A stretch of 64,000 nt of DNA from Ophiosphaerella korrae (Eukaryota > Ascomycota > Dothideomycetes > Pleosporales > Phaeosphaeriaceae): positions 124,001-188,000 of the forward strand of contig JALNQF010000008.1 in NCBI GenBank assembly GCA_028456385.1, given 5' to 3'. Within the stretch, counting starts at the first letter, position 1; each line of letters begins with the position of its first letter. A program made the position numbers and the translations under genes. Below, piece after piece: positions 35,430-46,438 of this stretch. Under the pieces are notes generated by a model. That model was given only the letters and a program-made list of their open reading frames with translations, did not search any database and was not told where the DNA came from.

Positions 35430-36186
35430 TCTGGAGGTGGTGTTTGTGTTTGTGGGGGTTGCCGTGATCGGCTCGATGCGGGGTAGAATGGGTCTTGCTC
35501 TCACTCGCACTATTGCTAGCAAGTCTTTCAAGAAGTTGAGATGAAAGCAGTTCCAATCTTCCCATCATTCTACCGCCGACCTTAAAAGTTGTTGCAAGTT
35601 CTTCACACACAAACAGAATTTGGACTCCAACGACCTGAGTTATCCGCCAATAAGAGTCCACCTAAGTAATTACCAAGGGTAGACTCAGCTACGTACCCAA
35701 CAGTTCCAGTTTATAATCGCTCTCATCTAATTTTGTTTAATTCCATCTTTGCACATATTATTGATTGGTTGTTTCTTATTTGCTTGAATTTGATCAAGCG
35801 TAACTTGGAAACGTGGAAATATCATTGACATCCATTCTTCAAGTCATCATGGGAAAAAAAATTGGGGCTTCTTTTGCTCGTCACTCCCCAGAATGAACAA
35901 TATAATAAATAGTATAGCATAGACTCAGAAAGCTCGTGCAGTAGTACTGACGAAACTAGGCTGGCTGAAATAGATGACGCTAGGCTGCGGACGGGAAGTG
36001 CAGCCGAACCTGGCCTTCCCTACGTTGAACCTAAGCTACCCACGAACCTTATCCACGACACACCTAAATACGATTATTCAAAGCCACACCTGAGCTTTCA
36101 AATCGTCCTAATTCAAAGAGGACCGCCTCACATTAAGGAGATACTTTCATCGACTCCACATAGCAACAGAGCCTCAAGTACTTGTC
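35430..36186. promoter_or_regulatory. Shared divergent promoter of dehydrogenase and FAD oxidoreductase
   Basis: 757 bases between the two ATGs. The middle is AT-rich (TATAATAAATAGTATAG near 35900). Frames reaching into it from the dehydrogenase side lack an ATG. No specific binding site could be assigned. Confidence 0.5.
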
Positions 36187-37647
36187 ATGGAAGCCCGCGC
36201 TCGTATTCCAGTAGGACCTCCTGTTAACAACCCTCTTCCATCGTACTGGCACGAACCAAAATCACCTTTGGCGAACGTTGTTGAGCCTGAAGCCGATGAA
36301 CCCACAAAATGCTATGATTACGCCATCATCGGCTCCGGTATCTCTGGCACCATGATCGCGCATAACCTTATCAAGTCTAGTCCCAATGCTCGAATCGTAA
36401 TGATTGAAGCCCGCGAAGTTTGTAGTGGAGCGACAGCACGCAACGGTGGACATACAAAGGCCGCCAGCTATCGTAGCTATTTGCAAAATAAGCAAGAGCT
36501 AGGCAAGGAGGAAGCGCTCAAGATTGCTAGGTTGGAGTATGCGAATATAATTGAAACACATCGTATTGTGGTCGAAATGGAGATAAATTGCGAGAGCCAG
36601 CTGTGTAATACTGTCGATGTCATATACGATGGATCTACATTTGAGCTGGGCAAGAAGGCGATTCAAACACTACAAGCGGACGCCAAGGAGGAAGAACAGC
36701 ACGAAAGAGAAATGGCATGGTACAGAGTGCATGAAGGGAAAGAAGACATAAGTCGGAATTTCGGCATTGGATCGCTAGAAAAGAGTAAAATAGTAAATGA
36801 GAAGGAAGAAGTATCTGGCGTGTTCGAGTATCTTGCGGGTCGCATACACGCATACCGCTTCGTAACCGGAGTACTGAAAGAGTGTGTTAAGAAAGGGCTG
36901 ATACTATGCACCAACACGCCTGTGCACTCTATTTTACCCTCGAACGATACGGAGCATTCGTCATGGGATATATTCACACAATACAATACCCTCTCAACAC
37001 GCAACGTCATTCTTGCCACAAACGGATATACCCCATACCTCTCGCACGAATTCCAAGCTTCCATCGTTCCAATGCGCGGCCAAATCACTGCACAGCGTCC
37101 TGGAACTTCAAGCAAACTCTCAAGCCCCCTTCCAAACACGTATTCTTTCATCTATCGCACCGGTTACGAATATATGATTCCACGCCCATTGGCTGACGGA
37201 AGCCAACACCTCATCATCGGCGGCGGTCTTGGTCGTCTCCCGAACGCGGGTGCGGCCGAGTATGGTACAGTGAATGACAGCCGCTTGAACCCTACATTAT
37301 CTACATACCTCCACTTCAGCTTAAAGAGCTACTTTGGCGCCGAAATTTGGGGGGAAACGACAGAGACCGACGCAGAGAAACGCATAGTCCAAGAGTGGAC
37401 AGGGATCATGGGCGCCACCGCAGACGGAAGGCCCTATGTCGGGGAAGTGCCCAGCAAAAAAAGCTTTTGGGTTTCGGCCGGGTTCAACGGGCATGGCATG
37501 GTGCTGTGTTTGAAGAGCGCCGAAGCACTCGTTGATATGGTTTTGGGAAAGGAAACGCCATTGTGGTTTCCAAATAGCTTTCTGGTAACGAATGAGCGAC
37601 TTGAAATACCCTTTGGCGGGCGGACAGACATGCAAGTCCCCGTCTAG
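36187..37647 (+). CDS. FAD-dependent oxidoreductase (DAO family)
   Basis: A 486-residue flavoprotein in one exon. The dinucleotide-binding motif YDYAIIGSGISGTMIAHNL is at about 43-61, followed by VMIEAREVCSGATARNGGHT, the motif typical of D-amino-acid/sarcosine/glycine-oxidase-like enzymes of fungi. VILATNGYTPYL and the C-terminal WTGIMGATADGRPYVGEV plus AGFNGHGMVLCLKSAEALV complete the FAD site. There is no signal peptide, and the C-terminus QVPV is not a standard peroxisomal signal. The likely reaction is oxidative deamination or demethylation of an amine or imino acid with O2. Glycine- or sarcosine-like substrates would give glyoxylate, the substrate class of the divergent neighbour (inference). 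Confidence 0.9.
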   Translation: MEARARIPVGPPVNNPLPSYWHEPKSPLANVVEPEADEPTKCYDYAIIGSGISGTMIAHNLIKSSPNARIVMIEAREVCSGATARNGGHTKAASYRSYLQNKQELGKEEALKIARLEYANIIETHRIVVEMEINCESQLCNTVDVIYDGSTFELGKKAIQTLQADAKEEEQHEREMAWYRVHEGKEDISRNFGIGSLEKSKIVNEKEEVSGVFEYLAGRIHAYRFVTGVLKECVKKGLILCTNTPVHSILPSNDTEHSSWDIFTQYNTLSTRNVILATNGYTPYLSHEFQASIVPMRGQITAQRPGTSSKLSSPLPNTYSFIYRTGYEYMIPRPLADGSQHLIIGGGLGRLPNAGAAEYGTVNDSRLNPTLSTYLHFSLKSYFGAEIWGETTETDAEKRIVQEWTGIMGATADGRPYVGEVPSKKSFWVSAGFNGHGMVLCLKSAEALVDMVLGKETPLWFPNSFLVTNERLEIPFGGRTDMQVPV

Positions 37648-37764
37648 CCTTGAGCATCTTAGCACAACCTCGTAGTCTAACGTCGTCTCATAATATACTA
37701 TTCTTCTCGCATTAAACATCATGGTATACGCGTTCTATAAACCCAAATATATGCATTGTGTGTG

Positions 37765-37770
<6 letters not shown>

Positions 37771-37817
<47 letters not shown>
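37771..37817. repeat. (TG)n microsatellite
   Basis: About 23 uninterrupted TG units, preceded by an imperfect tgtgtgcgtgta. It lies between the stop codons of two convergent genes, 124 bases after the FAD oxidoreductase and 21 bases before the end of the membrane-protein gene, so in both 3' UTRs. Confidence 0.95.
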
Positions 37818-37820
<3 letters not shown>

Positions 37821-37837
37821 GAAACATGGAGCCTTAT

Positions 37838-39280
37838 TCAGCCCGGTAATCGTCCCCATCCTCGTTTTTTCCCTACTAATGCTGCTTCATCGTCACTTTC
37901 GTCCTTCCCTCTTTTTCGCTCTTCTACGCTCTTCACACTGTCTGCCACCTCGGTACTGCTATCAAGACTCTTGGTTCGCGGTGTGTCCATCTCCTCCACG
38001 ATAAGGCCAGGGTCTTTTAATTTGGTAGTATGTCCGCCACCCGCTGTGATCTCGACTTCTGAGCCGCGGCGGCTACGCTCGAAGAATGGGTTGGGTTCAC
38101 TTGTTACGGTGATTTCCTGCGTGGTCTTGATTTGGTTGCCGGTTGGTTTGAAGCTGATGGTACGATCGCCTTGTTTGCGGTCGCCGTGGTATGACACAAT
38201 ACTTGCGAGCTCGTGGAGGGAGCCATGCTTTGCCGTGCCGTGGGTGTGATGACCAGAGGTGGATGGATTTGAAAATTTGAATTCTTCTGCGATAGATGCT
38301 TTGCCGGTGCGGCGGGATGAGGAGACTGCGATGCGTTTGATGAGGTTGGCCATTGTCATTTCGATATTGAGTTTGACAAGGTAGGCGAGTGGGTGGAATT
38401 GGATGTATCTGGTATGGTTAGAATATGAAAGTATTGGGTACAAAATTTAACTTACACAAAGGAATTCGGAATAGACATTGCGGCAATGATCATGACGTCC
38501 ATGAGGAGGGACAAAATGACGATGCGCTGGTTGAAACGAACGAGGGAGTTGTACTTTGTAAGGCCATTGCTAATCAGATTTGCTTTTACGGTCTTCAGAA
38601 AGTACCAATTCAGTGCTGCGTCGACAAAGAGGTACAGCGCTTTCTCTGTTCGATCCCAGTATTCGTTGATGGTGTGGTATCTATGGCTTATCTGAAGTCT
38701 GGAAGGTATCCATATGCAAAAAACGGAGATGTTGATGGCTGTTACGAAGCAAGCCGTACCGACCATGATGTTCCGTGAACGCTTTCGATCAGGTACAATT
38801 ACTCTGATACGATTGATAATAATCTGTAGTAGAAGCTGGACCTGGATACACCACCAGAAAACTGACCACATGGTTAGTCTACGCTAACGACGAAGCACTC
38901 AAATCTAGAGAACCTACGGATGGTAAAGTAAAATAAAAAGCCTGTGATCATCAATACTGTGGAACAGGTCAACGTTATTGAGTGCACTTACTAGGTGGTA
39001 TGATTTTCATCAAATGTAGGAAGCACTCAAGCCCCATCATACAGGACACCAGTAATTCCAGCCATACCATCCAAACATAAACACTTTTCCAGGGTATTCT
39101 TGAGCCTTTTGTCTGCTTATACCCTTGCCATGCGGCAAGGACGGCGTTCATCAATGTCAACCCCCAGATAACAGATGCTACGACGATATCTGCATTTGTG
39201 ATTCTTTCCGATTTATAATTAGGCGAGACAAACGGCCCCCATGGTTTGAATGAAGGATCGATCCGGAATTCGTCGTTCAT
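37838..39280 (-). CDS. Seven-transmembrane-type integral membrane protein
   Basis: A 429-residue fungal membrane protein of unknown function. Exons are 39280..38992, 38941..38918, 38861..38456 and 38408..37838. The second exon is only 24 bases and supplies SFLFYFTI; phases (1, 1, 2) close exactly. Helices include ADIVVASVIWGLTLMNAVLA, VYVWMVWLELLVSCMMGL, FYFTILFWWCIQVQLLLQII, IMVGTACFVTAINISVFCIW, ALYLFVDAALNWYF and IVILSLLMDVMIIAAM. They are followed by an amphipathic IKRIAVSSSRR and a cytosolic Ser/Glu/Lys-rich tail of about 150 residues. The pattern matches a conserved Pezizomycotina seven-helix family without assigned ligand, possibly receptor-like. The first intron uses the more distal acceptor (gatcacag), because the nearer one would leave a 35-base intron. 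Confidence 0.8.
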
Positions 39281-42265
39281 GGTGTGGGGCGTGGTGCTGA
39301 GAGGGTGATGACTAGTCCGGAACGCCCAAGACTAAGACGGAATCAACAGTAGGGGAAACACATGAGATGGTTGCTGAGTTAGACGCGGGATCTGATGGGT
39401 TCCACAGGGCAGGTCTTGTCTTTTCATGTCTGGTATCCAGCGGGGCGGGAACTAGATGCATCGTCAGGAGAAAAAGCGCCGACAAACGACAGCACTTGAG
39501 TCAAGATAAAGTTCACAGCCAGCGAATTTACAGATTCCCACGATTGTCGGTGCTGTTATTGGTCGGTGCCAAACCCACAGTCCAGAATGGGATTTTCATG
39601 CCTAGGATTGCAAGTGAAGCGATGCGCCTCAAACAGCCTTTGGCCTAACCTTGTCCGAAGGAAACTCCGTGATGACCTGCATATCAGCCTAGCCCACCCC
39701 AGTGATGCATCTTTACGTTCGCTTTGACGATGGGAAGTACCCACTTCAGAGTGTGAAATGCGAACTCGTACGTCCCCCACATTATTCTTTCCAAAGTTAA
39801 TTCATCCTCGGTGATCGCAGTTTACCAAAGCCGTGCGGGGTACCTGATCCACTTCGCTTGATGGAGGAATTCGACGACCGGCGCAAGGGACATTCCTTGC
39901 TGCCGGATGGAAGGCAACGTTCAGGTACCAAGCGGGGAAGCCTAAACGGACGCCTCATTGCTGTTGCGTTGAGCTCAACGCAGGAGAAAAGGCCCAGCTT
40001 GAATCATGCGAGGTACCCGTATGGCTAAACATCCGGCAAGTGTGGCGGGTCGCTGCGAGCCGTGCACCTGTCGACGTTTGCAAGATGATTATGCTCTTGC
40101 CGACCTCTCAAGGTCATCTTCGTCTCGATTCATGGGAAGCGATTGGCAGCATGGGTATCCTGGGTGCTGCGGCCCCATATAAATCTGGCTGTGGCCCAAC
40201 CATGGCTGACAGAGAAGATGAAGTTCATGTTTGTGCTAAGCAGTTGAGCCCTCCCCCCCTGCTGGAGGTTCCGGCCACCCGGCTGTGTTGTGAAAACCAT
40301 CCCCAGACTTTCTCAAGCGATGGATCCAAGTGCGGTAAGGATGCGTGCAGAGAAAATTCGTGCCGTGGCGACATACCTAGGCCAAGTTCCACGATTGTTG
40401 CAATGGTGCCTGTGCATGCATGTGTGCAGGTAGCTTGAAACTGGAGATCATCCCCCATCCCCCGCAGACAAGGAACCTGCTGTCAACCCTCGACAATCGA
40501 GGGTGGCGTCGGAGTGCGGATCTGTCGCTAGCACAGGGAATGGCGAGCTCTGTCGCCACTTCTGGGATGCGCGAGCCATGGGTGTCTGCTCATCCAAGGC
40601 AGCTCGACGGGTGCTGCCAGCATTTTTGCAATGCCATAAATCATGACAGTTGCTGTATCTACCCTAGGTGTCTATGCTCCAATAGGTAGTGTGCAATGAG
40701 ACGCACCTGCGTCGGCCCTTTTGCGGCTGGGCAGCTATTGGGCCGAGTGTTGACAGTAGGTCTAGTGTTGGCCCGCTTCACCTGCTGTCCAAATGGGCCG
40801 AGTGGGATATGCACGTGAAGAAGACCTTTGTGTGTAGCAATGGGCTGCGGCTCTAAAACTTCAGCGTTTCGACAGAAGGCTACGATAGCGGCCACTTGCC
40901 CTGGATTGCTGCGGGCTTGAAGTGGCGTAAGCCATGCGCTCGGAACCCAGCCAATCTAGTATCAGAGCGAGATTGGATGTATAGAATAAGTAGTGTCTTG
41001 TCCCGTTCCGTTTGTCCTAACCCATTTGCTGATAGGCTACTGTACAGCTGCGAACCAAAAATCACCTGAGGTTTGCGTGGCTGCTTACCTAGACCTGACG
41101 AAAACCACACGCGCACATAAACTTGCACTTGGGTTACACATATTGAAACACAATCCTTACACCTTGTGCTCTCTCGGACATCTGATGCGTAGCAAAAGCC
41201 AAGGGTGACGTATGACAGTATGAAGAAGAGTCATAATCCAAGTTAGATTGACGGCGTAGTAGCTCTCAGACCTTCCTTTCATAGATCGCAGACCGTTGTG
41301 TCTTATATTTCATAGTTTTGCATGGGAATAAGAGGCTTGACGTTGTATCACCATGTCGTTTGACAAGCTGTCTTCCACACTGTTGGCTTCTGGGCCGCAA
41401 GTTTTGACTGCTTATCCTGGACCACCGCACCCCAGAAAAGGGTTCTAGGCCTGTTGCACAGTTATTAGACTCTCTAGGTGGTGTTCCAAGTTGTGCGTCA
41501 TAAGCATGTGGCGTATTTAGCCGTATGGGAGGGGGCGGCTTTCGCCAATTAGTAGGAACAACTGGGTGCAACCAAACCTTCGACCATTTGGAGTGGGATA
41601 TCTCACACATTCATCTTCCATTCGCGCCAATCGCGAATGCTTTGCACACAACAGCCAACGCCTCCAGAACAACAGGTGCTACAGTGCCACGCTTTCGAGT
41701 CGAGTCGTGTTGCACGTTGAACACTTGGAACTTAGCAGTTATTTGGCTCATGGCGACCACCTGGATTAGGTAGTCGATTGGCAGGCCCACAGTGCCTAGG
41801 AAGAAATCTAGATAATCTGCGGCTGGCCATCCAAAGTGGGCCTCCTAAGATATTACACCCCACCGCGCACGGCCTCACGATCGTATACATGACTCTCCAT
41901 CTTCTATTCGGGGCGATCGAGATCTACAGTAGGCACGCAAGCCACTCTATACCTTTTGCACGCCGACTAAAGGACATTCTATTCGTATGTGGCATAAAGC
42001 ATGCAAAGGCGACATCGAGGTAGGCGCGCTAATCGTGATGACATGGTTTGATGTAATTCACTTGCCAGGCAATAACAGCATGTTCAAGCCAGAATGCTGA
42101 ACTTTGTCAAGGAAGAGACGAATGTTGTGAAAGCACAACGAATGGAATAACTCGAATTGACGTGGTATTGACAACTAGAAATGTCAATATGATGAACCTG
42201 CCGCCCAGCAACAAGAGCATGAACCACTACCTGCATCGTTAGAATATGATGAAGCATCTACGGAC
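39281..42265. other. Long intergenic interval without supported genes
   Basis: Almost 3 kb of near-50% GC sequence. Frames of up to about 130 codons occur but none shows a domain, signal peptide or plausible splice structure. No inverted or tandem repeats long enough to call were found. It could hold a decayed gene or a non-coding transcript that is not detectable by eye. Confidence 0.5.
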
Positions 42266-43764
42266 CTATTTCGCTTCTTTCAATAGTGCCTCAGCGGCAG
42301 CATCTTTCTGACCTATGCTTCCACTGCGCTCGGCAGGCTTGAGTTCGGCAGTCGAAACGCCCTCCTTGGCTGCAGCTGCCTTCTTCAGCCTTTCGCTGTC
42401 AGCTGGGTTGGTGTCTTTGGCCTTGCTGTCCTCGTCATCGCTATCACCAAGGCTGAAAGGGTCATGGTCATCCGGCTCTGGGTGGGGAGCTACCGAAGTC
42501 AGGGGTTGCCACTTCTTTCCACTGGACTTTCCTTGGGAGGCTGACTGGTTGTTTGGCGAGGGGTTGCGGTACAGCGCATCCACTTCGTCTACGGGGCCAG
42601 ACTGGGGAGGGGATACCGGGGTGGGCTTGAAGAGGTCAGGATTTGCGTGGGGGCGACTCGACGTCCGTGGACCAGCACCTAATACTGTTAATGGGCGTGC
42701 ACTCTGCATGGGTTGGAGGTGCTCACCGTCATTGTCTCGCATTTCCAGTTGCGCAAAGTCGTCGCCCAGCACGCGATTGTCTGCGTCGTATCGATTGTGA
42801 TCTGCAGACCGGCGCTGCTCGGCTGATTTCCGAATACCGTACAGCTGGTCCGACTGCGAGGGGCCATAGTTCTGTCGCTGCGCAGAAGGCTGGCCAGGCC
42901 TCGGTTGGTCGTGGTGGATGGGATTGCCGTATCGGTCATACGCATCAGGTTCCGTGTCGCCGTCGAGCTTCTTGGTGATATTTGAGATCCAGGAGGTGAA
43001 TGTCTTCTGCGTCTCTTTGAAGCCCTCCTCGATGTTTTTACGGATCTCGGGGAGGTCGTCTGCTCAAGTTAGCACGAGGCGCTGCTGGATGTCGCAGGGG
43101 GTCATACCATCGAAGAAGCTGTGCTCACGCTCCGAGTCCTTGGGTCTTTGCTGTCCGCGTGGGTCGCCTTGTGCGCGCGACCGCTGACCGCCCTGGCCGC
43201 CTTGTGTCTGGTAGTGCTCAGCCAGCTGGCGCGCATAAATCTCATCCTGCTCCAGCTGGTTGCGCGGCTGCGGTCGCGGTGGCTGCGGCGGTGGCGCCTC
43301 TTCCGTCCTGAAGTTGGGATCTGACATGCCTGTCCCTGTCAGTTCCATGCGACTCGCTTTGGGCAAGCGTGAACCTACTCAGGAGCGCGTTGAAGGCAGG
43401 CTCGACTTTGCCTCCGCTGGCAACAAGTACCGCCTTGATGACATTGTTGTCAATATCCGGGAACGCTTCAATCAGCGTGTTCTGCGCCTGCTGCTGCGGA
43501 GACATGGGCCGCGGGGGCTTTGGCGGGGGGATCTCGGTTGCCTCCTCTGTGAAGCGCACACCAGGCTTCGGCGACTTGGACAGTGGCGGTGGGGCGGGTG
43601 ACGTGACCGCAGGTTGGGTAGATGAAGTCGGCGCATCGTTGTCGTCGTCAAAGTCGAGCTCGCGTGCCGTTGTTGGGCTCTCTGGAGGCTGCAGCTGTCA
43701 GAGTGTGAAGCTTTGCATGGCGGGGCATATCACGCACCTTTTCCGTGCTGGGTTTTTCAGACAT
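42266..43764 (-). CDS. cue5: Cue5-like CUE-domain ubiquitin-binding protein
   Basis: Adaptor linking ubiquitinated cargo to selective autophagy (role known for yeast Cue5). 452 residues. Exons are 43764..43738 (only 27 bases, MSEKPSTEK), 43694..43379, 43329..43108 and 43059..42266. The CUE domain at about 75-115 has NTLIEAFPDIDNNVIKAVLV and, across the splice, AFNALLSMSDPNF. The FP and LL residues needed for ubiquitin contact are present. Downstream are IYARQLAEHYQTQ, FFDDDLPEIRKNIEEGFKET and FTSWISNITKKLDGD, conserved in Cue5 homologs, then a disordered Pro/Ser/Asp-rich tail. The acceptor of exon 2 could also be six bases further in (43688). Confidence 0.88.
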
Positions 43765-44249
43765 GGTGAGATTGATAAAAGGTAGCTTCTGGTGTGTTGT
43801 GTAGCGTGGGGAGGGTTCTGTGTGTATCCAGCGTTTTGGTGTCGATGTTATGCGTCTCGATGTGTAAAGCTAATGCTGCCTGGTGGCTGTGACCATGACG
43901 CGCCACCTATGACGACGGTGCCAAGAGGCGCGATTCACTATCACGTGATGCACCACTTCGACTGACACTAACTCGGATCAGTCTACATTCCTTCACTTCA
44001 AGCCTCCACATCACCTCCACACTCCTCGGTACTGCACACGAGAACAACCGCACCGCAATCTTCGGTATTTTAATGATCTCAAGAGTCACAGGATAAGGGA
44101 GAGGATGCTTTTCAAAGCGTGAACTGACTAAATAAGTAACTAAGTAAGAGAATACTTGGAAGAAACGCCAGAAACCATGCAAGCCATTGCCCTATCTGAC
44201 GGCGAATATTGGCTCCCAGATAGGTCTAGTGGTTTCTCACCATCCTAGC
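43765..44249. other. Intergenic
   Basis: Promoter of cue5 and 3' flank of the nuclease gene. It contains a gatctgacggcg/cccagataggtct-like partial inverted pair near 44195-44228. No tRNA fold could be drawn and no gene is seen. Confidence 0.5.
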
Positions 44250-45287
44250 TTATAGGAGTCTAACAATAGTCTCCTCCCTGACCTCAAGGTTGTCATGCAT
44301 ATACTTGAATTCATCCTCCTCATCATCATCATCATCAGGGTCAAAAACATGCCCGTTGATTTGTTCCTCGTGAAGCGTTTCGTTCCTGGCTACAACCTGA
44401 AAGATGGACCGGCCAATATTGTTTTCGCCATTGAGTTCAACTTCACGCCCACTGCTGGTAATATAGCGTCTCATCAAAGTATGTGCAAGGCTTCGCTTCG
44501 CCTGACTTTCGTCGGATCCATCGTCAGAAACATCACTTGGTACTGCGGCTGGCTGATTAGCAGCGGGTTGTTCAATATTCGCCTATATAGTGTTAGCTAG
44601 AAGGCAGATTGAAGAGAAGTGGAGGCAGGATGTGAACAAACCTTTTCAGCTGTGCAAGCTGCTTGGAAACCAGGTTTAGAAGAATCACAAATGTCTCCTC
44701 CGCCTGTCATCTTGATCTGGAAGTTGCACGCCTTTTGCTTGCATACTGTATTATAAAAAGCACTAAGTTTGCCTCCCTGCTCTATTCAAATTCGTTAGTA
44801 ACATCTCTACTTTTTGTTCTAAAAGATCTTTCGACGTACTATTGTTCTCCGCAGCGACGACACATTTATTCAAACGAGCAGTTGTTGAGCCCTGTGGCTT
44901 GGAGCTGGCGTAAGGGAACTCATCGCACTGGAAACCAGCTGCATGCCCTTTCTTCGTCGAACACCGGTTGCCACCTGATTTAATACACCCAGCCTGTTTT
45001 CGGCGATTCCGCTTTGTTTGAGTATCGACGATGTCGTGGCTGAGTTTATCTCCATTTCTAGCACAATAAGCCCCTAAAGCACAATGAATTAGAAAGATAG
45101 TTTTAAACAGAGTAGAATATAAAATACCATAACACTGTGTTTTGCAGATAGCAGGGAACTCGGTGCAACTGAACTCCAAGATAGGGTCAGCACGACGTTG
45201 GAGCGCTCCGTCTGGCTTTGGGTCTGCTGATGGTGATGCTACAACGACAGCTGCAATAGCAGCTACGCTAATGATGGTGAACTTCAT
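44250..45287 (-). CDS. Secreted NucA/NucB-type deoxyribonuclease with acidic C-terminal extension
   Basis: 288 residues in four exons: 45287..45128, 45073..44840, 44781..44642 and 44582..44250. The signal peptide is about 1-18 (MKFTIISVAAIAAVVVASP), with a dibasic RR at 31-32 suggesting a propeptide. Mature motifs are GGNRCSTKKGHAAGFQCDEF, with PYASSKPQG following, and, only after splicing gtacgt..gaatag, NKCVVAAENNKQGGKLSAFY. These match the DNase_NucA_NucB pattern (CDEyPFAS, AEN.qGG.LS.FY). The intron has an ideal ttactaac branch site. Cysteines pair plausibly in CKTQCYG, TVCKQKACNF and GDICDSS. The last exon adds a long tail rich in Asp/Glu (FDPDDDDDEEDEFKYM) that is outside the nuclease fold. 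Extracellular DNA degradation is the expected activity. Confidence 0.82.
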
Positions 45288-46438
45288 AGTGAAGGATCTG
45301 GAGAAAAGAATGGGGTGGTTGAAGACCGGAATGGAAATTGAGTGAGTGGTGTCGATATCATTCTACTCTACTTGCAGATGATCTTATATACTTATTTTTC
45401 TCTTTCCAGATGATTATATTGCTTATCCGAGTATTCAAAACGAAACATGACTGCGATCGTATCGTACCCACAGACCCGCACGCCCGTAATGGTGCCGAGG
45501 GAGGATGCTTGCCACAGAGCAGAAGGCTGATGAAAACCCAAATGCGTCATAGTTGAGCTATGCATTGTATTACCAGATGCGAATATTTTGGTCCTGCGCC
45601 AACAGAAAAGTCAAAGCCTGGAGACCTGATCCTTCAAAAGCCACCGCTGCCTGCAGGACACGAATTGCCCTTTCCCAATTTAGAGGTGGCTGAAAACTCA
45701 AAGGGCTGAGATTCCTAAAATGGTTGACACCTCACTCCAGAATGACCAGTAAGCAGGGCCTTCAGGCTTCAGGTTAGAGCTCAACCTGCAGACGTTAATT
45801 ATTAAGTCTGTTCGGGGCCCGATGCCAAAGTAGTCAGCATGCCCGGTCAGCTGGTGTAGGGGCCGCTATTGCCCTTTTTGAGCGAGGCACTTTCGGAAGG
45901 TGCTTTCTCGAAGCAGAAAACTATAAGTAGCTTTGCAACATTGTGCCTCTGTAACTCCATACAACCTTGGAATGCATCATCCTTTTAGGTCAGTCGCTTT
46001 TGGAAGGTGCTATTTGAGGCTCACGAAAGTTATATTCTTAGAACATTGTCATCTTTTAATAATGTAGCATTGTCATAATGTGGTCGAGTGGTATTACCGT
46101 TGATTTCGCTTCAGGCCCTGTCCAGCTGCAGAGTAAGACTCATCCTCTAGAATTGAACTTCAGCCCCCAAGAATGGCACAGCAGCAACTCGGTGCCGTTG
46201 ATCCAACCGTGCGGCTAACTTCACCCCGCTTGACACCTAGGCCCTTCTGGTGTTTTCTCCACAAGATTGAATTATCGTGCGGTAAAGTGGAGGCACCAGC
46301 TTCACGGCTGAAAGGTGGGTGCCTAGGCTTACGTCATCTAGGTAAAACACTTTATTGTCTCTCACCCCCACAGCTTGGATTTGCTCACAAGACCCCAGTT
46401 TGCCCTCAGAGGTGGCATTGAGCATTGCGCGTCTCACC
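45288..46438. other. Intergenic
   Basis: About 1.15 kb. A phrase close to tt(t/c)ggaaggtgct occurs twice (near 45892 and 45990), each with similar flanks. Otherwise there is no gene, repeat or RNA. Confidence 0.45.

Noticed and set aside
37758..38249. Open frames reading through the TG repeat
   Set aside because: Repeat-driven open frames antisense to the membrane-protein exon.
38942..38991. Nearer acceptor (ttccacag) for the first intron of the seven-helix gene
   Set aside because: It would leave a 35-base intron and break the phase of the next exon. The acceptor 15 bases further gives 50 bases and a continuous helix.
44190..44245. Possible tRNA from inverted-looking sequence (ggtctagtggtttctc)
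   Set aside because: No acceptor stem, anticodon arm or T-arm consensus could be paired.
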